Origin: Mesotaenium endlicherianum
Lineage: Eukaryota > Streptophyta > Zygnematophyceae > Zygnematales > Mesotaeniaceae
Reading direction: 5' to 3'
DNA: 64,000 bases
NCBI GenBank assembly: GCA_009602735.1
Contig: WELA01000930.1
Span: forward strand, 37,806 to 101,805
The first letter of the stretch is position 1. Each line of letters starts with the position of its first letter. The translations under genes were made by a program, and so were the position numbers. The notes under the pieces were generated by a model, which was not told the DNA's origin, ran no database searches, and was given only the letters and a program-made list of their open reading frames with translations. This document shows, piece by piece, positions 27,932-37,250 of the stretch.

Positions 27932-29029
27932 GGCAAACTGATGAATGATAGTAGCTGCTTGTTCTGAGGCATTGCCTCCTTCAGATAGTATGGCTTTCAG
28001 CCTGGCATAATCTTCTTTTAATATTTGCAGATGCCGTTCATCGGTCAGCAGCAGGCGAAGTTCGCGGATGAGGTTCGGAACCGTGAGATCATCCTGTATG
28101 AGTTCTGTCACTATGGGCTTATCCATGATAAGGTTCACCAGTGAAATGTATTTTATTTTGATCAACCGTTTGGCGATCTGGTAACTGATATTGCTTCCTT
28201 TGTAACAAACCACTTCGGGCACACCGAAGAGTGCGGTTTCTAAAGTAGCTGTGCCGCTGGTAACCAGCGCGGCACGGGCCTGCAACAACAAAGAATAGGT
28301 TTCGTTGCGAACAACCGATACATTCGAATAGGGAGCCAGGAAGGGGGCGTAAAAACTTTCATCCTGTCCGGGCGCCTGCGCTACTACAAACTGATAATCG
28401 GGAAAATGAGCCGCCACTTCCAGCATAATGGGCAGCTTCTTACCAATCTCCTGTTTGCGGCTTCCGGGCAACAAAGCAATGATCTTTTTTTCGCTGCTGT
28501 GTTCACCGCGGGACGTAATGGCCTGGTTCACCACTTCCACCAATGGATGGCCTACATAATCTACTTCCCAGTTCCATTTCGTACGGTAATAATCTTTTTC
28601 AAAGGGGAGGATGCAAAGCATTTTGTCGATGCTTTGTTTCATCTTTTTCACCCTGTTCTCTTTCCATGCCCATACCTGTGGCGAGATATAATACACCACT
28701 TTGAACCCTTGCTTTTTAGCCCAATGCGCAATGCGCAGGTTGAAGCCGGGATAATCGATGAGTACCAACACATCGGGACGATAGGCGAGGATATCCTGTT
28801 TGCAGAACCGGATATTACCCAGGATAGTAGGCAAGTTCATGATTACTTCCGCAAAACCCATGAATGCCAGGTCGCGGTAATGCTTTACCAGTGTGGCTCC
28901 TGCAGCTTGCATGAGATCGCCTCCCCAACAACGGATACCGGCCGAAGCATCTTTTTGCAATAATTGTTTGATGAGGTTGCCGCCGTGCAAATCGCCGCTG
29001 GCTTCTCCTGCAATAAGATAGTATTTCAT
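27917..29029 (-). CDS. lpxB: Lipid-A-disaccharide synthase
   Basis: A 370-residue GT19 glycosyltransferase that joins UDP-2,3-diacylglucosamine and lipid X on the inner-membrane face in lipid A synthesis. The start MKYYLIAGEASGDLHGGNLI is diagnostic; an in-frame ATG 24 bp upstream adds eight unrelated residues. Further motifs are FNLRIAHWAKKQGFKVVYYISPQVWAWKENRVKKM, ALLPGSRKQEIGK and SGTATLETALFGVPEVVCYK. Length is normal. It appears to stand alone, convergent with the small membrane protein and divergent from the blaI-like gene. Confidence 0.95.
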   Translation of the reverse strand: MKYYLIAGEASGDLHGGNLIKQLLQKDASAGIRCWGGDLMQAAGATLVKHYRDLAFMGFAEVIMNLPTILGNIRFCKQDILAYRPDVLVLIDYPGFNLRIAHWAKKQGFKVVYYISPQVWAWKENRVKKMKQSIDKMLCILPFEKDYYRTKWNWEVDYVGHPLVEVVNQAITSRGEHSSEKKIIALLPGSRKQEIGKKLPIMLEVAAHFPDYQFVVAQAPGQDESFYAPFLAPYSNVSVVRNETYSLLLQARAALVTSGTATLETALFGVPEVVCYKGSNISYQIAKRLIKIKYISLVNLIMDKPIVTELIQDDLTVPNLIRELRLLLTDERHLQILKEDYARLKAILSEGGNASEQAATIIHQFALVSQ

Positions 29030-29104
29030 CGGGCTGCAAAATACCGCTTTCAAAAGATTGTGTGAGACTGTTTTTGCCGGGAATAAATGTTAACGGACTT
29101 TTAA

Positions 29105-29149
29105 AACTAAAAAAATAGTTGTTTAACTAAATAAATAGTTTTATGTTTG
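29105..29149 (+). promoter_or_regulatory. blaI-like promoter with two embedded operator dyads
   Basis: Two dyads AACTA-N6-TAGTT lie at 29105-29120 and 29125-29140, 20 bp apart centre to centre. A -33 TTG (29119-29121), a 20-bp spacer and an exact -7 box TATGTTTG (29142-29149) overlay them: dyad 2 fills the spacer and dyad 1 abuts the -33. Dyads of this kind are the binding targets of BlaI/MecI repressors, so autorepression is the simplest reading. The mRNA would start about 20 nt before the ATG at 29173. Confidence 0.7.
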
Positions 29150-29172
29150 AATTCAATTAACACATCCCCCTA

Positions 29173-29535
29173 ATGAGATCCTTAACAAAAGCAGAAGAGC
29201 AGATCATGCAGAGTATCTGGCGGCTCAACAAAGCATTCCTCAAAGACATTGTGGAAGCACAGCCGGAACCACGGCCTCATTCCAATACGGTGGCCACCAT
29301 TGTGAAAATACTGGTTGATAAAGGCTTTGTAGGTATTACGCCTATTGGCAGGGTACACCAGTATTATCCGCTGGTATCGAAAGAGGAGTACTCATCCAGT
29401 TATATCCGTAACATGGTAGAGGGCTACTTCGAAGGTTCTTTCAGCAACGCTGTTTCTTTTATGTTGAAACAGAAAGATATCAGCGTGAAAGAACTGGAAT
29501 TACTGCTGCAACAGCTCAAAAATAAAAAATCATAA
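29173..29535 (+). CDS. BlaI/MecI/CopY-family transcriptional repressor
   Basis: A 120-residue winged-helix repressor. Residues ~1-70 form the DNA-binding domain (LTKAEEQIMQSIWRLNKAFLKDIVEA, then the recognition helix in PHSNTVATIVKILVDKGFVG), and the rest is a helical dimerisation tail. In the classical system the partner M56 membrane protease causes cleavage or release of the repressor. Here the M56 gene follows by 11 bp, and two operator-like dyads overlap the promoter upstream. A beta-lactamase gene is absent, so the regulon is probably cell-envelope related. Confidence 0.92.
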   Translation: MRSLTKAEEQIMQSIWRLNKAFLKDIVEAQPEPRPHSNTVATIVKILVDKGFVGITPIGRVHQYYPLVSKEEYSSSYIRNMVEGYFEGSFSNAVSFMLKQKDISVKELELLLQQLKNKKS

Positions 29536-29546
29536 AACCCTTTGCC

Positions 29547-31676
29547 ATGCTTTCTATTGCTTATTATTTCCTGCAAGTGATCGTATGCAGCGCTGTTATG
29601 ATGGGATATTACTGGCTGGTACTGCGTAATAAACGGTTTCACCAGTACAACCGTTTTTATTTGCTGGCCGTAGCGCTTTTATCCTGGACGGTTCCGCTGA
29701 TCAAAATACAATGGAACAGGCCGCAGGCCAGTAACCAGGATATGATGCGATGGTTGTATGTGGTAGCCGATAGCAATTCCGAAATGGAAGAAACGATACA
29801 GCATAAAGGCTTTCTGTGGAACTGGGATACGGTGGCAGCAACACTCTATGTTGCAGTGGCAGGACTTATCCTGCTGTTCACCATCAAAACCCTGATACGT
29901 TTGTATCGCTTGCTGAAAATGCATTCCTGTCGCAATGTAGAAGATGTTTATCTCATCATTACCCGTGCCAAGGGCACTCCTTTTTCTTTCTTCCGGTATA
30001 TTTTCTGGAATGAAGCCATTGACCTGTACAGCGAATCAGGTAAACAGATATTGCAACATGAATTAACACATGTGCGCCAAAAACATTCGATAGATAAACT
30101 GTTGATGCAATTGGTATTGGTGCTGGGATGGTTTAACCCTTTTTTCTGGTTGTTGCGACGAGAAATGGATATGATCCATGAATTCATTGCCGATAAGAAA
30201 GCCGTTGTGAACGGCGATACTGCCTCACTGGCGCAGATGCTACTTACAGCAGCTTACCCGCAACAACATTTTGCACTCACTAATCCATTCTTTTTTTCAC
30301 CCATTAAAAGGAGGTTACAAATGCTCACCAACAACAAAAATCCGAGGTTTACCTATGTAAGAAGGCTGGTGGTACTGCCGCTGCTGGCTGTTGTAGTAAT
30401 GCTCTTTGCTTTTCGTAACAAAGAAAGACGCCAACCCATATCGGTGGGAACCGTGATGGAAACTGTGATGAACAACATCGTAAATGATGCCGCTGCCGGT
30501 CAGCAGGAAGCAGTTTCAAACGCAGTGTATAAATTGGATAAACAATACACAGTGGTTATCGATGCAGGGCATGGCGGACAAGACCGTGGCGCTGTAGGTG
30601 TGGACGGATCCATTGAAAAAGACATTGCGTTGGAGCTGGCGCAAAAAATTAAATCCATGAATAGCAATGATCGTGTTAAGATCGTGCTCACCAGGGAGAG
30701 CGATTTTTTTCAGCCGGTAACAGAAAAAGCGCAACTGGCGAATGCGCAACATCCTGATCTTTTCATTTCACTGCACTGCGATAACACAGCTTCCACTTCA
30801 ACCCAAGGCATCGAACTGTTCATTGCCAGTAAAGAAAAAGCGAAGGACTACCAGGCGAATTACAGGCTGGCCAATTATATGGCGTCTTCACTCGAGGGAG
30901 TGAACAAATTCCGCGGCATACAATCCAGCCGCAAGGGCATCTGGGTATTGCAGGAAGTGAATTGCCCTTCTGTATTGATAGAAGCAGGGTTCATGTCCAA
31001 CCCATCTGATATGTCCAATCTGAAGAGCACTGCTTACCAGCAGAAAATGGCCGGCGCTATATTGACCGGTATCCAGCAATATTTATCGGCTCATGAAAAT
31101 CAAACCACCTTCATTCCGGTAGATACTACCATAGAAGTGAAAGTAAAAGATACGGCTGCTCATCCTTTGTTTGTAGTTGACGGAGAAAAAATGGGTCGGA
31201 AGGGTTTGAAAGAATTAAAACTGGATCCAAATGATATTGACAATATTAGTGTTTTAAAAGATGAGGCCGCCTTTAAAAAGTATGGCGAGGAAGGCAAAAA
31301 CGGAGTTGTAGAGATCACCACTAAAAAGCAAGTAGCTGACTCTACAACGACAAAGCAGCATAGTAAAGCTGATCTGATGATGAAAAAATTGAATGAGCTG
31401 AAAAAAGATAATGAGAAATCTTATTTCGAGATTGATGGTAAATCCGTCATCACTACCAAAAGCGGGCAGACGGTTTGGATAGAAGGTGTCACAGACCTGG
31501 TATTGGTAGACGGAAAGCGGGTGAGTGTTGACGAACTTAACACATCATACAAGCGAAATGATTTTGTTGAGGCCGCTGGAAACGATTATTCAAAAAAATA
31601 CCACAAAGGAATATTGTTACTATCCACACGCACACATTCAATTAAAGAAATACAAAAAATGCTGGCAGTAAACTAA
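29547..31676 (+). CDS. BlaR1-like M56 protease fused to an Amidase_3 peptidoglycan amidase and plug-like domains
   Basis: A 709-residue membrane protein with three parts. Residues ~1-290 hold four hydrophobic segments and the M56 zinc-protease motif HELTHVRQKH (His171-x3-His175), followed by HEFIADKKAV. Residues ~335-510 form an N-acetylmuramoyl-L-alanine amidase of the Amidase_3 type, with zinc ligands His342 (IDAGHGG), Glu357 and His410 (SLHCDN), and catalytic Glu479 (IEAGFMSN). The tail has two segments resembling TonB-receptor plug ends (~540-592 and ~650-700: PLFVVDG and LVLVDGK, each closing ITTK or LSTR). All catalytic residues of both enzymes are present. The gene follows the repressor by 11 bp. 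A sensor that also cuts peptidoglycan in the periplasm is inferred. Confidence 0.88.
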   Translation: MLSIAYYFLQVIVCSAVMMGYYWLVLRNKRFHQYNRFYLLAVALLSWTVPLIKIQWNRPQASNQDMMRWLYVVADSNSEMEETIQHKGFLWNWDTVAATLYVAVAGLILLFTIKTLIRLYRLLKMHSCRNVEDVYLIITRAKGTPFSFFRYIFWNEAIDLYSESGKQILQHELTHVRQKHSIDKLLMQLVLVLGWFNPFFWLLRREMDMIHEFIADKKAVVNGDTASLAQMLLTAAYPQQHFALTNPFFFSPIKRRLQMLTNNKNPRFTYVRRLVVLPLLAVVVMLFAFRNKERRQPISVGTVMETVMNNIVNDAAAGQQEAVSNAVYKLDKQYTVVIDAGHGGQDRGAVGVDGSIEKDIALELAQKIKSMNSNDRVKIVLTRESDFFQPVTEKAQLANAQHPDLFISLHCDNTASTSTQGIELFIASKEKAKDYQANYRLANYMASSLEGVNKFRGIQSSRKGIWVLQEVNCPSVLIEAGFMSNPSDMSNLKSTAYQQKMAGAILTGIQQYLSAHENQTTFIPVDTTIEVKVKDTAAHPLFVVDGEKMGRKGLKELKLDPNDIDNISVLKDEAAFKKYGEEGKNGVVEITTKKQVADSTTTKQHSKADLMMKKLNELKKDNEKSYFEIDGKSVITTKSGQTVWIEGVTDLVLVDGKRVSVDELNTSYKRNDFVEAAGNDYSKKYHKGILLLSTRTHSIKEIQKMLAVN

Positions 31677-31692
31677 ACTGCTGATCATTCGA

Positions 31693-33435
31693 TTATTTTT
31701 TCTTCTTTCGCTTCTTTGAAGGATGGTATATTTCAATAGCTTGTTTGATAAGTTGCAATAGTTCCTCTTGCTGAATATTAGCAGGATCAACAACAGGTTC
31801 AGCGAATGCCAGCACTTTCTCTAAAGTGAGGTCTTTTGTATAAGGAGAACCTTTCAATACAGCGCCGAACATGCTTACTGCCGCAGCGAATTGGTAAGCA
31901 TGTTCGGCTTTTTCAATTGCTATGGGTTGATTAGATGCTGTAAATGCATGATGCATAAAAGATGCGCTGTCGGGAAGCTGGTAGCGCAAATCAATGGAGG
32001 CCAGGTTTTCCGTTGATGAATGAGTAGTTGCCGGTTCTATTTCAAACAAAGCCATCAGGGCATGCCCACTGCCGATTTCTCCACCTTCCAATTCACGGGT
32101 ACTGTCGTTCAAAGCGGTTCTCTTGTTGTCAAAGCCAATCAGGCGGTAGGTTTTGACAAGGTTGGGATTGAAGCGAACGATAACCGTTGCATTGTTGGCA
32201 ACAGCATATAATGTTTGTGTGAATTCAGTTACCAATACTTTTTGTGCTTCGCCTAAATGATCCAGATAAGCAAAATTGCCATTGCCTTTTTTAGCCAGCA
32301 CTTCCAGCTTGCTGTCTTTATAATTGCCCATGCCTACTCCCAGGCAAGTAAGGTAAATACCGCTTTTGCGATATTGAACAATCAGGTCTTCCAGCTCTTT
32401 TTCCGATGATTGTCCCACATTGAAATCCCCATCGGTAGCCAGTATCACCCTATTGTTGCCATTGCGCATATAAGTGTGCGAAGCCAATGCATAAGCCTGC
32501 TGGATGGCTCCGGCGCCCGGTGTATCACCCGCAGCACTCAGCGAATCGATGACTGCTTTGATCTTTTTCTTTTCAGCGCCTCCTGTTGGCGCCAATGCAA
32601 TGCGCACATTGCCGCCGTAAGTCATGATACTGATGGTATCCTGCGGACGTAAATTATCTGCCAGTAACTTGAATGCCGACTGCAGCAAGGGGAGCCGGTT
32701 GGGCTTATCCATCGAGCCAGACACATCGATCAAAAAAACAAGATTGGAAGGAGGCACACTGTCAAGTTGCAATTGCGGTGCATGAATATGAAGGTACAGC
32801 AGTTGATGTTCCTGCTGCCAGGGGCAGGATGTAACGGTTGTCTGGCAGGTAAAGGCACGGGAATTTTCAGCAGCAGGGTAACTGAAATAATTGAGCATTT
32901 CTTCAATGCGGATCGCATGCACAGGCACCCGCATATTATTGTGAATGAAACGACGGATATTACTATAAGAAGCTTTGTCGATGTTCAGTGCAAAACCTGT
33001 TTCCGGATATTGCGATGCCTGAATAAAACGGTTTTCCATAATGTCGCTGTAGCTCTCGCCCATTACAGAAGCAGGTACAACTGGTTCTGTTTGGAGATGG
33101 TTGGTGAGAGAGCTGAGCCTGGCCCTGTAAAAATTTGCCAACTCAGGCTGCATTTTCAAAACAAAGAACTGGGGCTTCCTGGTATCGATGGCAGTACGCA
33201 GGGTATCATAACCTTCGTAAGACAATGTGATGGTATCAATGAGCCTGGAAGAAGGGATGCCAAAGCTGCCCAGGTTGCCGGTATAATATGGATAAGTGCC
33301 GGTGCTTGCCAATTGTATGCGTACGCCCTGTAATAAACGCCCCTGCTCATCCTTCACTTCTCCACGCAGGTAATTCTGCCCCATGAGCAGGCAGGGAAGT
33401 AAACAAGCAAGTAATAACCAGGCGACAGCTTTCAT
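31693..33435 (-). CDS. vWA-domain protein (YfbK-like) with N-terminal CarboxypepD-regulatory domain
   Basis: A 580-residue exported protein: signal peptide (~1-19, LLMGQN), a carboxypeptidase-regulatory-like beta domain (~22-95, YLRGEVKDEQGRLLQGVRI), a von Willebrand A N-terminal region (~130-205), a vWA domain with the MIDAS motif LIDVSGSMD and a DGDFNVGQSS loop, and a C-terminal DUF3520-like region. The last residues are a basic patch (KKRKKKK). Ligand-binding or surface-scaffold roles are known for the family, but no specific function. It is separated from hpt by about 50 bp and is convergent with the M56-amidase gene (16 bp). Confidence 0.85.
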   Translation of the reverse strand: MKAVAWLLLACLLPCLLMGQNYLRGEVKDEQGRLLQGVRIQLASTGTYPYYTGNLGSFGIPSSRLIDTITLSYEGYDTLRTAIDTRKPQFFVLKMQPELANFYRARLSSLTNHLQTEPVVPASVMGESYSDIMENRFIQASQYPETGFALNIDKASYSNIRRFIHNNMRVPVHAIRIEEMLNYFSYPAAENSRAFTCQTTVTSCPWQQEHQLLYLHIHAPQLQLDSVPPSNLVFLIDVSGSMDKPNRLPLLQSAFKLLADNLRPQDTISIMTYGGNVRIALAPTGGAEKKKIKAVIDSLSAAGDTPGAGAIQQAYALASHTYMRNGNNRVILATDGDFNVGQSSEKELEDLIVQYRKSGIYLTCLGVGMGNYKDSKLEVLAKKGNGNFAYLDHLGEAQKVLVTEFTQTLYAVANNATVIVRFNPNLVKTYRLIGFDNKRTALNDSTRELEGGEIGSGHALMALFEIEPATTHSSTENLASIDLRYQLPDSASFMHHAFTASNQPIAIEKAEHAYQFAAAVSMFGAVLKGSPYTKDLTLEKVLAFAEPVVDPANIQQEELLQLIKQAIEIYHPSKKRKKKK

Positions 33436-33465
33436 CTGTATGCATGGATTTACTACAATTTACTG

Positions 33466-33487
33466 AAAAAAGCGCGTATTTACACGC
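33466..33487 (-). terminator. Weak terminator-like structure after hpt
   Basis: On the minus strand, a short GCGT/ACGC stem (33484-33487 with 33474-33477) touching the hpt stop is followed shortly by a run of six T. The stem is only 4 bp, so termination may be partial and the vWA gene may be read through. Confidence 0.3.
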
Positions 33488-34029
33488 TAGGCATCTGTTT
33501 TGAGCTGGTATAATTCGCGGATATTCCTGCCCAGGCCATCGTAATCGAGGCCATAACCTACCACAAATTTGTTGGGAATGGAAAAGCAGCAATAATCAAT
33601 CTGTATAGGAAATACGGTGGCATCGGGCTTGTGCAGCAATACCGCAATTTTCAGGGATGCAGGTTGCTGGTTGCGTATCTGGGGCAGGAACTCATTCATG
33701 GTCTTGCCCGTATCGATGATATCTTCCAGTATCACTACATGCCTGTCGGTAATATCGGTATCCAGTCCAATGGCGGTGATCACATGCCCGGTAGACTTGG
33801 TGCCTTTGTAAGAAGCCAGTTTGATGAAGCAGATCTCTGCATCGATGTGCAGTTCCTTGAACAGGTCGGAAGCGAACATGAAAGAACCATTCAGTATGGC
33901 AATGAACAAAGGCTTTTTGCCGGCATAATCCCGGTTCAATTCATCCGCCAGCGCTTTGATCTTTTCCAGGATCAATGATTCGGGCAGGTAAGAAACAAAG
34001 GATTTATCGTGAACAGTGATCACTGACAT
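33487..34029 (-). CDS. hpt: Hypoxanthine phosphoribosyltransferase
   Basis: A 180-residue cytoplasmic purine-salvage enzyme that converts hypoxanthine or guanine and PRPP to IMP or GMP. The PRPP loop is VVILEDIIDTGKTMNEF, the preceding segment FIAILNGSFMFASDLF is the family's second motif, and KFVVGYGLDYDGLGRNI closes the active site. Length is normal. It is the last gene of an SSS transporter-methyltransferase-glucosaminidase-hpt run with gaps of 2-11 bp. Confidence 0.93.
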   Translation of the reverse strand: MSVITVHDKSFVSYLPESLILEKIKALADELNRDYAGKKPLFIAILNGSFMFASDLFKELHIDAEICFIKLASYKGTKSTGHVITAIGLDTDITDRHVVILEDIIDTGKTMNEFLPQIRNQQPASLKIAVLLHKPDATVFPIQIDYCCFSIPNKFVVGYGLDYDGLGRNIRELYQLKTDA

Positions 34030-34035
34030 AAGCAG

Positions 34036-35124
34036 TTATTTAGAAGCTTTGGTTGATTTGACCACAACGGGACTGGCAGCGCGAAGGTATAATTTCTGAC
34101 CAGCAGAAAGCCGCGCATCTTTTTTCAGGTTGTTATATTCCATCAGGCTTTCCATCCTCACGCCTTCTTTCTGTGCAATATCATAGAGGCTTTCATTTTC
34201 GGCTACGATGTGAATATCGGTAGCGCCTCTTTTCATTTTTCTTTCCAGGAAAAGGAGTCTGTCGGTATCCAATACATCCATCTCGTTCAGCTCATTGAAA
34301 TCAAGCAGTTTACCCAGGCTGATATCGTATTGCCCGGCCAAAGCCAGCAGGGACGTGCCTTCTGCGGCATAGATCACTTTGGTATGGTTGATGGTAAAAA
34401 TGCTTCCTGCCGGATAATTGGCGGGCCGGGCTTTTTTGCTTGTAACAGTTGTAGCATGTGTTACGCTTTCTGCCTCTGCATGTTCTTCCTCTGCTTTTTC
34501 TTCTGTAGCGGTTGTAGTTGTAGCAAGATTGATAGAACCGGGAACAGCATCTTCGGAAATTGCTTTAACAGGCGCAGTTGTATTAGAAGCAGGCATTCCG
34601 TTTTTGATCCTGTCGAGGGCTACCAGGTTATATTTGTGCAGATCGTAATCGTTGATGAGTTTCAGCAGGCGCTGCGGGTAATCGCGCTCTGTGGCATAGC
34701 CTGCTTTTTTCAAACCATAAGCCCACCCTGCGTCGTCGGTGGGATCGAGTTTGAAAAGATCGGTATAATAGGGCCTGTTCTTCAGGAAATCGGAATGATC
34801 GCGATAGGATTCTTCTGCGGTTGCGTATACGCGAAAACATTCTCCACGCTCATCGTCATCGTGATAGGTTTTGGGACCTGTCCATTCCGTTTTGCATTTG
34901 ATACCGAAATGATTGTTCGATTTTTGCGCCAGCTCACTTTCGCCGTAATTCGATTCCAGTATGCCCTGCGCAAGGGTAATGGATGCCGGCACGCCCGACC
35001 GCATCATTTCGGCAATAGCCAGCTCTTTATACGTATTGATATAAGCCGTTGCCCTTTCGCTCTGCGACACAGCCACTTTGAAACATAAACCCAGGCAAAC
35101 AAACAAAATCAGTTTCTTCATCAT
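34036..35124 (-). CDS. Glucosaminidase-domain protein with C-terminal LysM modules
   Basis: A 362-residue exported peptidoglycan hydrolase candidate. A signal peptide (~1-21, VAVSQ) precedes a FlgJ/glucosaminidase domain (~25-165) with the catalytic Glu likely in LAQGILESNYGESELA and the motifs NNHFGIKCK and YRDHSDFLKNRPYYTDLF. A low-complexity Ala/Glu/Thr linker follows (~195-235). Two LysM-like repeats close the protein (IYAAEGTSLLALAGQYDISLGKLLDFN and HIVAENESLYDIAQKEGVRMESLMEYNN). Bacteroidota have many such proteins acting on the cell wall. Start ATG 35124 is followed by a second ATG codon; either fits. Confidence 0.9.
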   Translation of the reverse strand: MMKKLILFVCLGLCFKVAVSQSERATAYINTYKELAIAEMMRSGVPASITLAQGILESNYGESELAQKSNNHFGIKCKTEWTGPKTYHDDDERGECFRVYATAEESYRDHSDFLKNRPYYTDLFKLDPTDDAGWAYGLKKAGYATERDYPQRLLKLINDYDLHKYNLVALDRIKNGMPASNTTAPVKAISEDAVPGSINLATTTTATEEKAEEEHAEAESVTHATTVTSKKARPANYPAGSIFTINHTKVIYAAEGTSLLALAGQYDISLGKLLDFNELNEMDVLDTDRLLFLERKMKRGATDIHIVAENESLYDIAQKEGVRMESLMEYNNLKKDARLSAGQKLYLRAASPVVVKSTKASK

Positions 35125-35126
35125 GC

Positions 35127-35765
35127 CTATTTCTTTTTTATAAGGAGCAAACCATCCCTGACGGTTAATAAAATTTGTTCTGTTCTGGGATCCTGCTTCA
35201 CGTGCTCATTGAAAGCCTGGATCGCTTTGGCATTTTTACCTTTTATGGGTTCCTCCAATACTTCGCCATGAAAGAGCACATTATCGGCCAGTATCATGCC
35301 GCGGTCGCTCAGGCGGGGAACCACCAGCTCGTAGTAATCGATATAGCCGGTTTTATCTGCATCGATGAACACCAGGTCCCATTTCCTGTCGATCTGGGGT
35401 ATCAGGTCCAGCGCATTGCCTGTATGTAAATGTATCTGCTTGCCTTTTTCACTCCTGGCAAAATACCCACGGGCAGTTTGCGCGTCTTCTTCCCTTAACT
35501 CCAGGGTATGCAACTCACCATCTGGCGGCAAACCCTGTGCCAGGTAGAGGCCACTGTAGCCAACGAAAGTCCCTACCTCTAAAACGTATTTGGGACGCAG
35601 AATAGTACTGATGAAGCTTAATAATTTTCCCTGCACATGTCCGCTCAGCATATTCGACTGCGGGTGGTTACGCATGGTAAATTCATTGATCTCCTGCATC
35701 AACGCTTCTTCCGGCGATGTATACTGCAGCGCATAAGCATCAACGAGGGGGGAGATCATATCCAT
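35127..35765 (-). CDS. Class I SAM-dependent O-methyltransferase
   Basis: A 212-residue methyltransferase of the catechol/caffeoyl-CoA O-methyltransferase group. The SAM site is VLEVGTFVGYSGLYLAQGLPPDG, and the metal/substrate segment is WDLVFIDADKTGYIDYYELVVPRLSDRGMILADNVLFHGEV. Bacterial members methylate catechols or small phenolics; the natural substrate here is unknown. It is separated from the glucosaminidase gene by 2 bp and from the upstream transporter by 11 bp. Confidence 0.9.
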   Translation of the reverse strand: MDMISPLVDAYALQYTSPEEALMQEINEFTMRNHPQSNMLSGHVQGKLLSFISTILRPKYVLEVGTFVGYSGLYLAQGLPPDGELHTLELREEDAQTARGYFARSEKGKQIHLHTGNALDLIPQIDRKWDLVFIDADKTGYIDYYELVVPRLSDRGMILADNVLFHGEVLEEPIKGKNAKAIQAFNEHVKQDPRTEQILLTVRDGLLLIKKK

Positions 35766-35776
35766 TGCGCAAATAT

Positions 35777-37234
35777 CTATGCTTTTTGCTTAACAGCAGG
35801 GCTTGAAATGAGCCATAGGCCTGTAAAAGTGATCAACCCGTTGATGATCAGGAGCTCCAGTCCGATCTCAAAAGAGCCGAAAAGCGCTTTCTGGTATTTG
35901 TCAATCACCAGGCAGAGCAATGGCGAGAGTATACAAACGAAGGGCACCAGCCGGTCCTGCACATTTCTTTTGAGCAGTATACCGAAAGTGAAAAGACCCA
36001 ACAAGGGACCATAAGTATAAGCAGCCACTTTCAAAATCACCCCGATCATGCTGCTGCTGTCTACCCATTTGTACACCATCACAAAAAGCAGGAAGAGACA
36101 GGCAACGCCCAGGTGTATGCGCTGGCGGATCTTTTTCTTTTGTGCGTCATTCCAGTCGTTACGCCTTTGCATACCCAGGATATCGATACAAAAAGAAGAA
36201 GTGAGTGCAGTAATGGCGCCATCGGCACTGGGAAACAGGGCCGAGATCAGTGCGATGATAAAGATCACGGATACCATTTTAGGCATGTGATTCAGGGCAA
36301 TCGCAGGGAAGAGTGCATCTCCGGTAGCTGTTACTTGTTGCGTTCCGGCAAACAGGTAGAGCAGCCCGCCCAGGAAGAGGAACAAAAAGATCACCACCAG
36401 CATAATGAAGCCAAGGGTAACCACATTTTTCTGAGAATCTTTCAGTGTTTTAACCGAAATGTTTTTCTGCATCATTTCCTGGTCCATCCCCGTCATGGTA
36501 ATAGTAACGAAAGCGCCGGCCAGGATCTGTTTTAAAAAGAAGAGCTTGCTGTGCGGATCGGTAAAGAATATCTTGTCATATCCTTTTTCCTGCATAGCGG
36601 TCAAACTTTCGCCCACACCCAGGTGCAGGTGATTCAGGATATAATAAACACAGATCACAAGACCCAGCAGCATGCAGGAGGTCTGCAATGTATCGGTCCA
36701 TACAATGGTCTTCACACCTCCTTCATAAGTGTACAGCAATATCATGGCCAGTATGATGAGTGTGGTGAGTAAGAAGGGAACATGAAAACTTTCCAGGATG
36801 GCATCCTGTAATATTTTTACCACCAGGTATAATCTCGCCGTGGCGCCGAGGGTGCGTGAAAGGATGAAAAAAGAAGCGCCTGTTTTGTATGAAACGAACC
36901 CTAACCGGCTGCTCAGGTAATTGTAAATGGAAGTAAGGTTGAGCCGGTAATACAATGGCAATAAAACAAAAGCGATCACTAAATAGCCCAACAGGTAACC
37001 CAGGGTGATCTGGAAATAAGCGAACGATTCCCGGGCCACAGCGCCGGGTACGCTTACAAACGTAACACCGCTCAGCGATGTGCCGATCATACCAAACGCA
37101 ACCAGCATCCAGTTGCTGTTCCGGTTACCAATAAAAAAAGAATCGTTGTTGCTGTTTCTTCCAGTGTACCAGGCCACTACCAGCAGTATCAAAAAATAAC
37201 CTATAACAAAAGAAAAGAGCAGAAAGGGAGACAT
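35777..37234 (-). CDS. Sodium:solute symporter (SSS family)
   Basis: A 485-residue inner-membrane transporter with 13 predicted helices. ATG 37234 (MSPFLLFSFVIGYFLILLVVAWYTG) is chosen because a longer reading to 37696 would run antisense through the LOG-family gene. SSS features are SFFIGNRNSNWMLVAFGMIGTSLSGVTFVSVPG and the YTYEGGVKTIVWTDTLQ loop. Family members import sugars, amino acids, nucleosides or sialic acid with sodium; no residue here fixes the substrate. It heads the methyltransferase-glucosaminidase-hpt operon. Confidence 0.9.
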   Translation of the reverse strand: MSPFLLFSFVIGYFLILLVVAWYTGRNSNNDSFFIGNRNSNWMLVAFGMIGTSLSGVTFVSVPGAVARESFAYFQITLGYLLGYLVIAFVLLPLYYRLNLTSIYNYLSSRLGFVSYKTGASFFILSRTLGATARLYLVVKILQDAILESFHVPFLLTTLIILAMILLYTYEGGVKTIVWTDTLQTSCMLLGLVICVYYILNHLHLGVGESLTAMQEKGYDKIFFTDPHSKLFFLKQILAGAFVTITMTGMDQEMMQKNISVKTLKDSQKNVVTLGFIMLVVIFLFLFLGGLLYLFAGTQQVTATGDALFPAIALNHMPKMVSVIFIIALISALFPSADGAITALTSSFCIDILGMQRRNDWNDAQKKKIRQRIHLGVACLFLLFVMVYKWVDSSSMIGVILKVAAYTYGPLLGLFTFGILLKRNVQDRLVPFVCILSPLLCLVIDKYQKALFGSFEIGLELLIINGLITFTGLWLISSPAVKQKA

Positions 37235-37250
37235 CTGTATTTGGTTTAAG

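Noticed and set aside
34210-35088. 292-codon open frame on the plus strand across the glucosaminidase gene
   Set aside because: It is rich in Cys, Phe and Ile runs that mirror the antisense strand of a Lys/Glu/Asp-rich gene. No domain is visible, and the opposite strand encodes a clear LysM protein.
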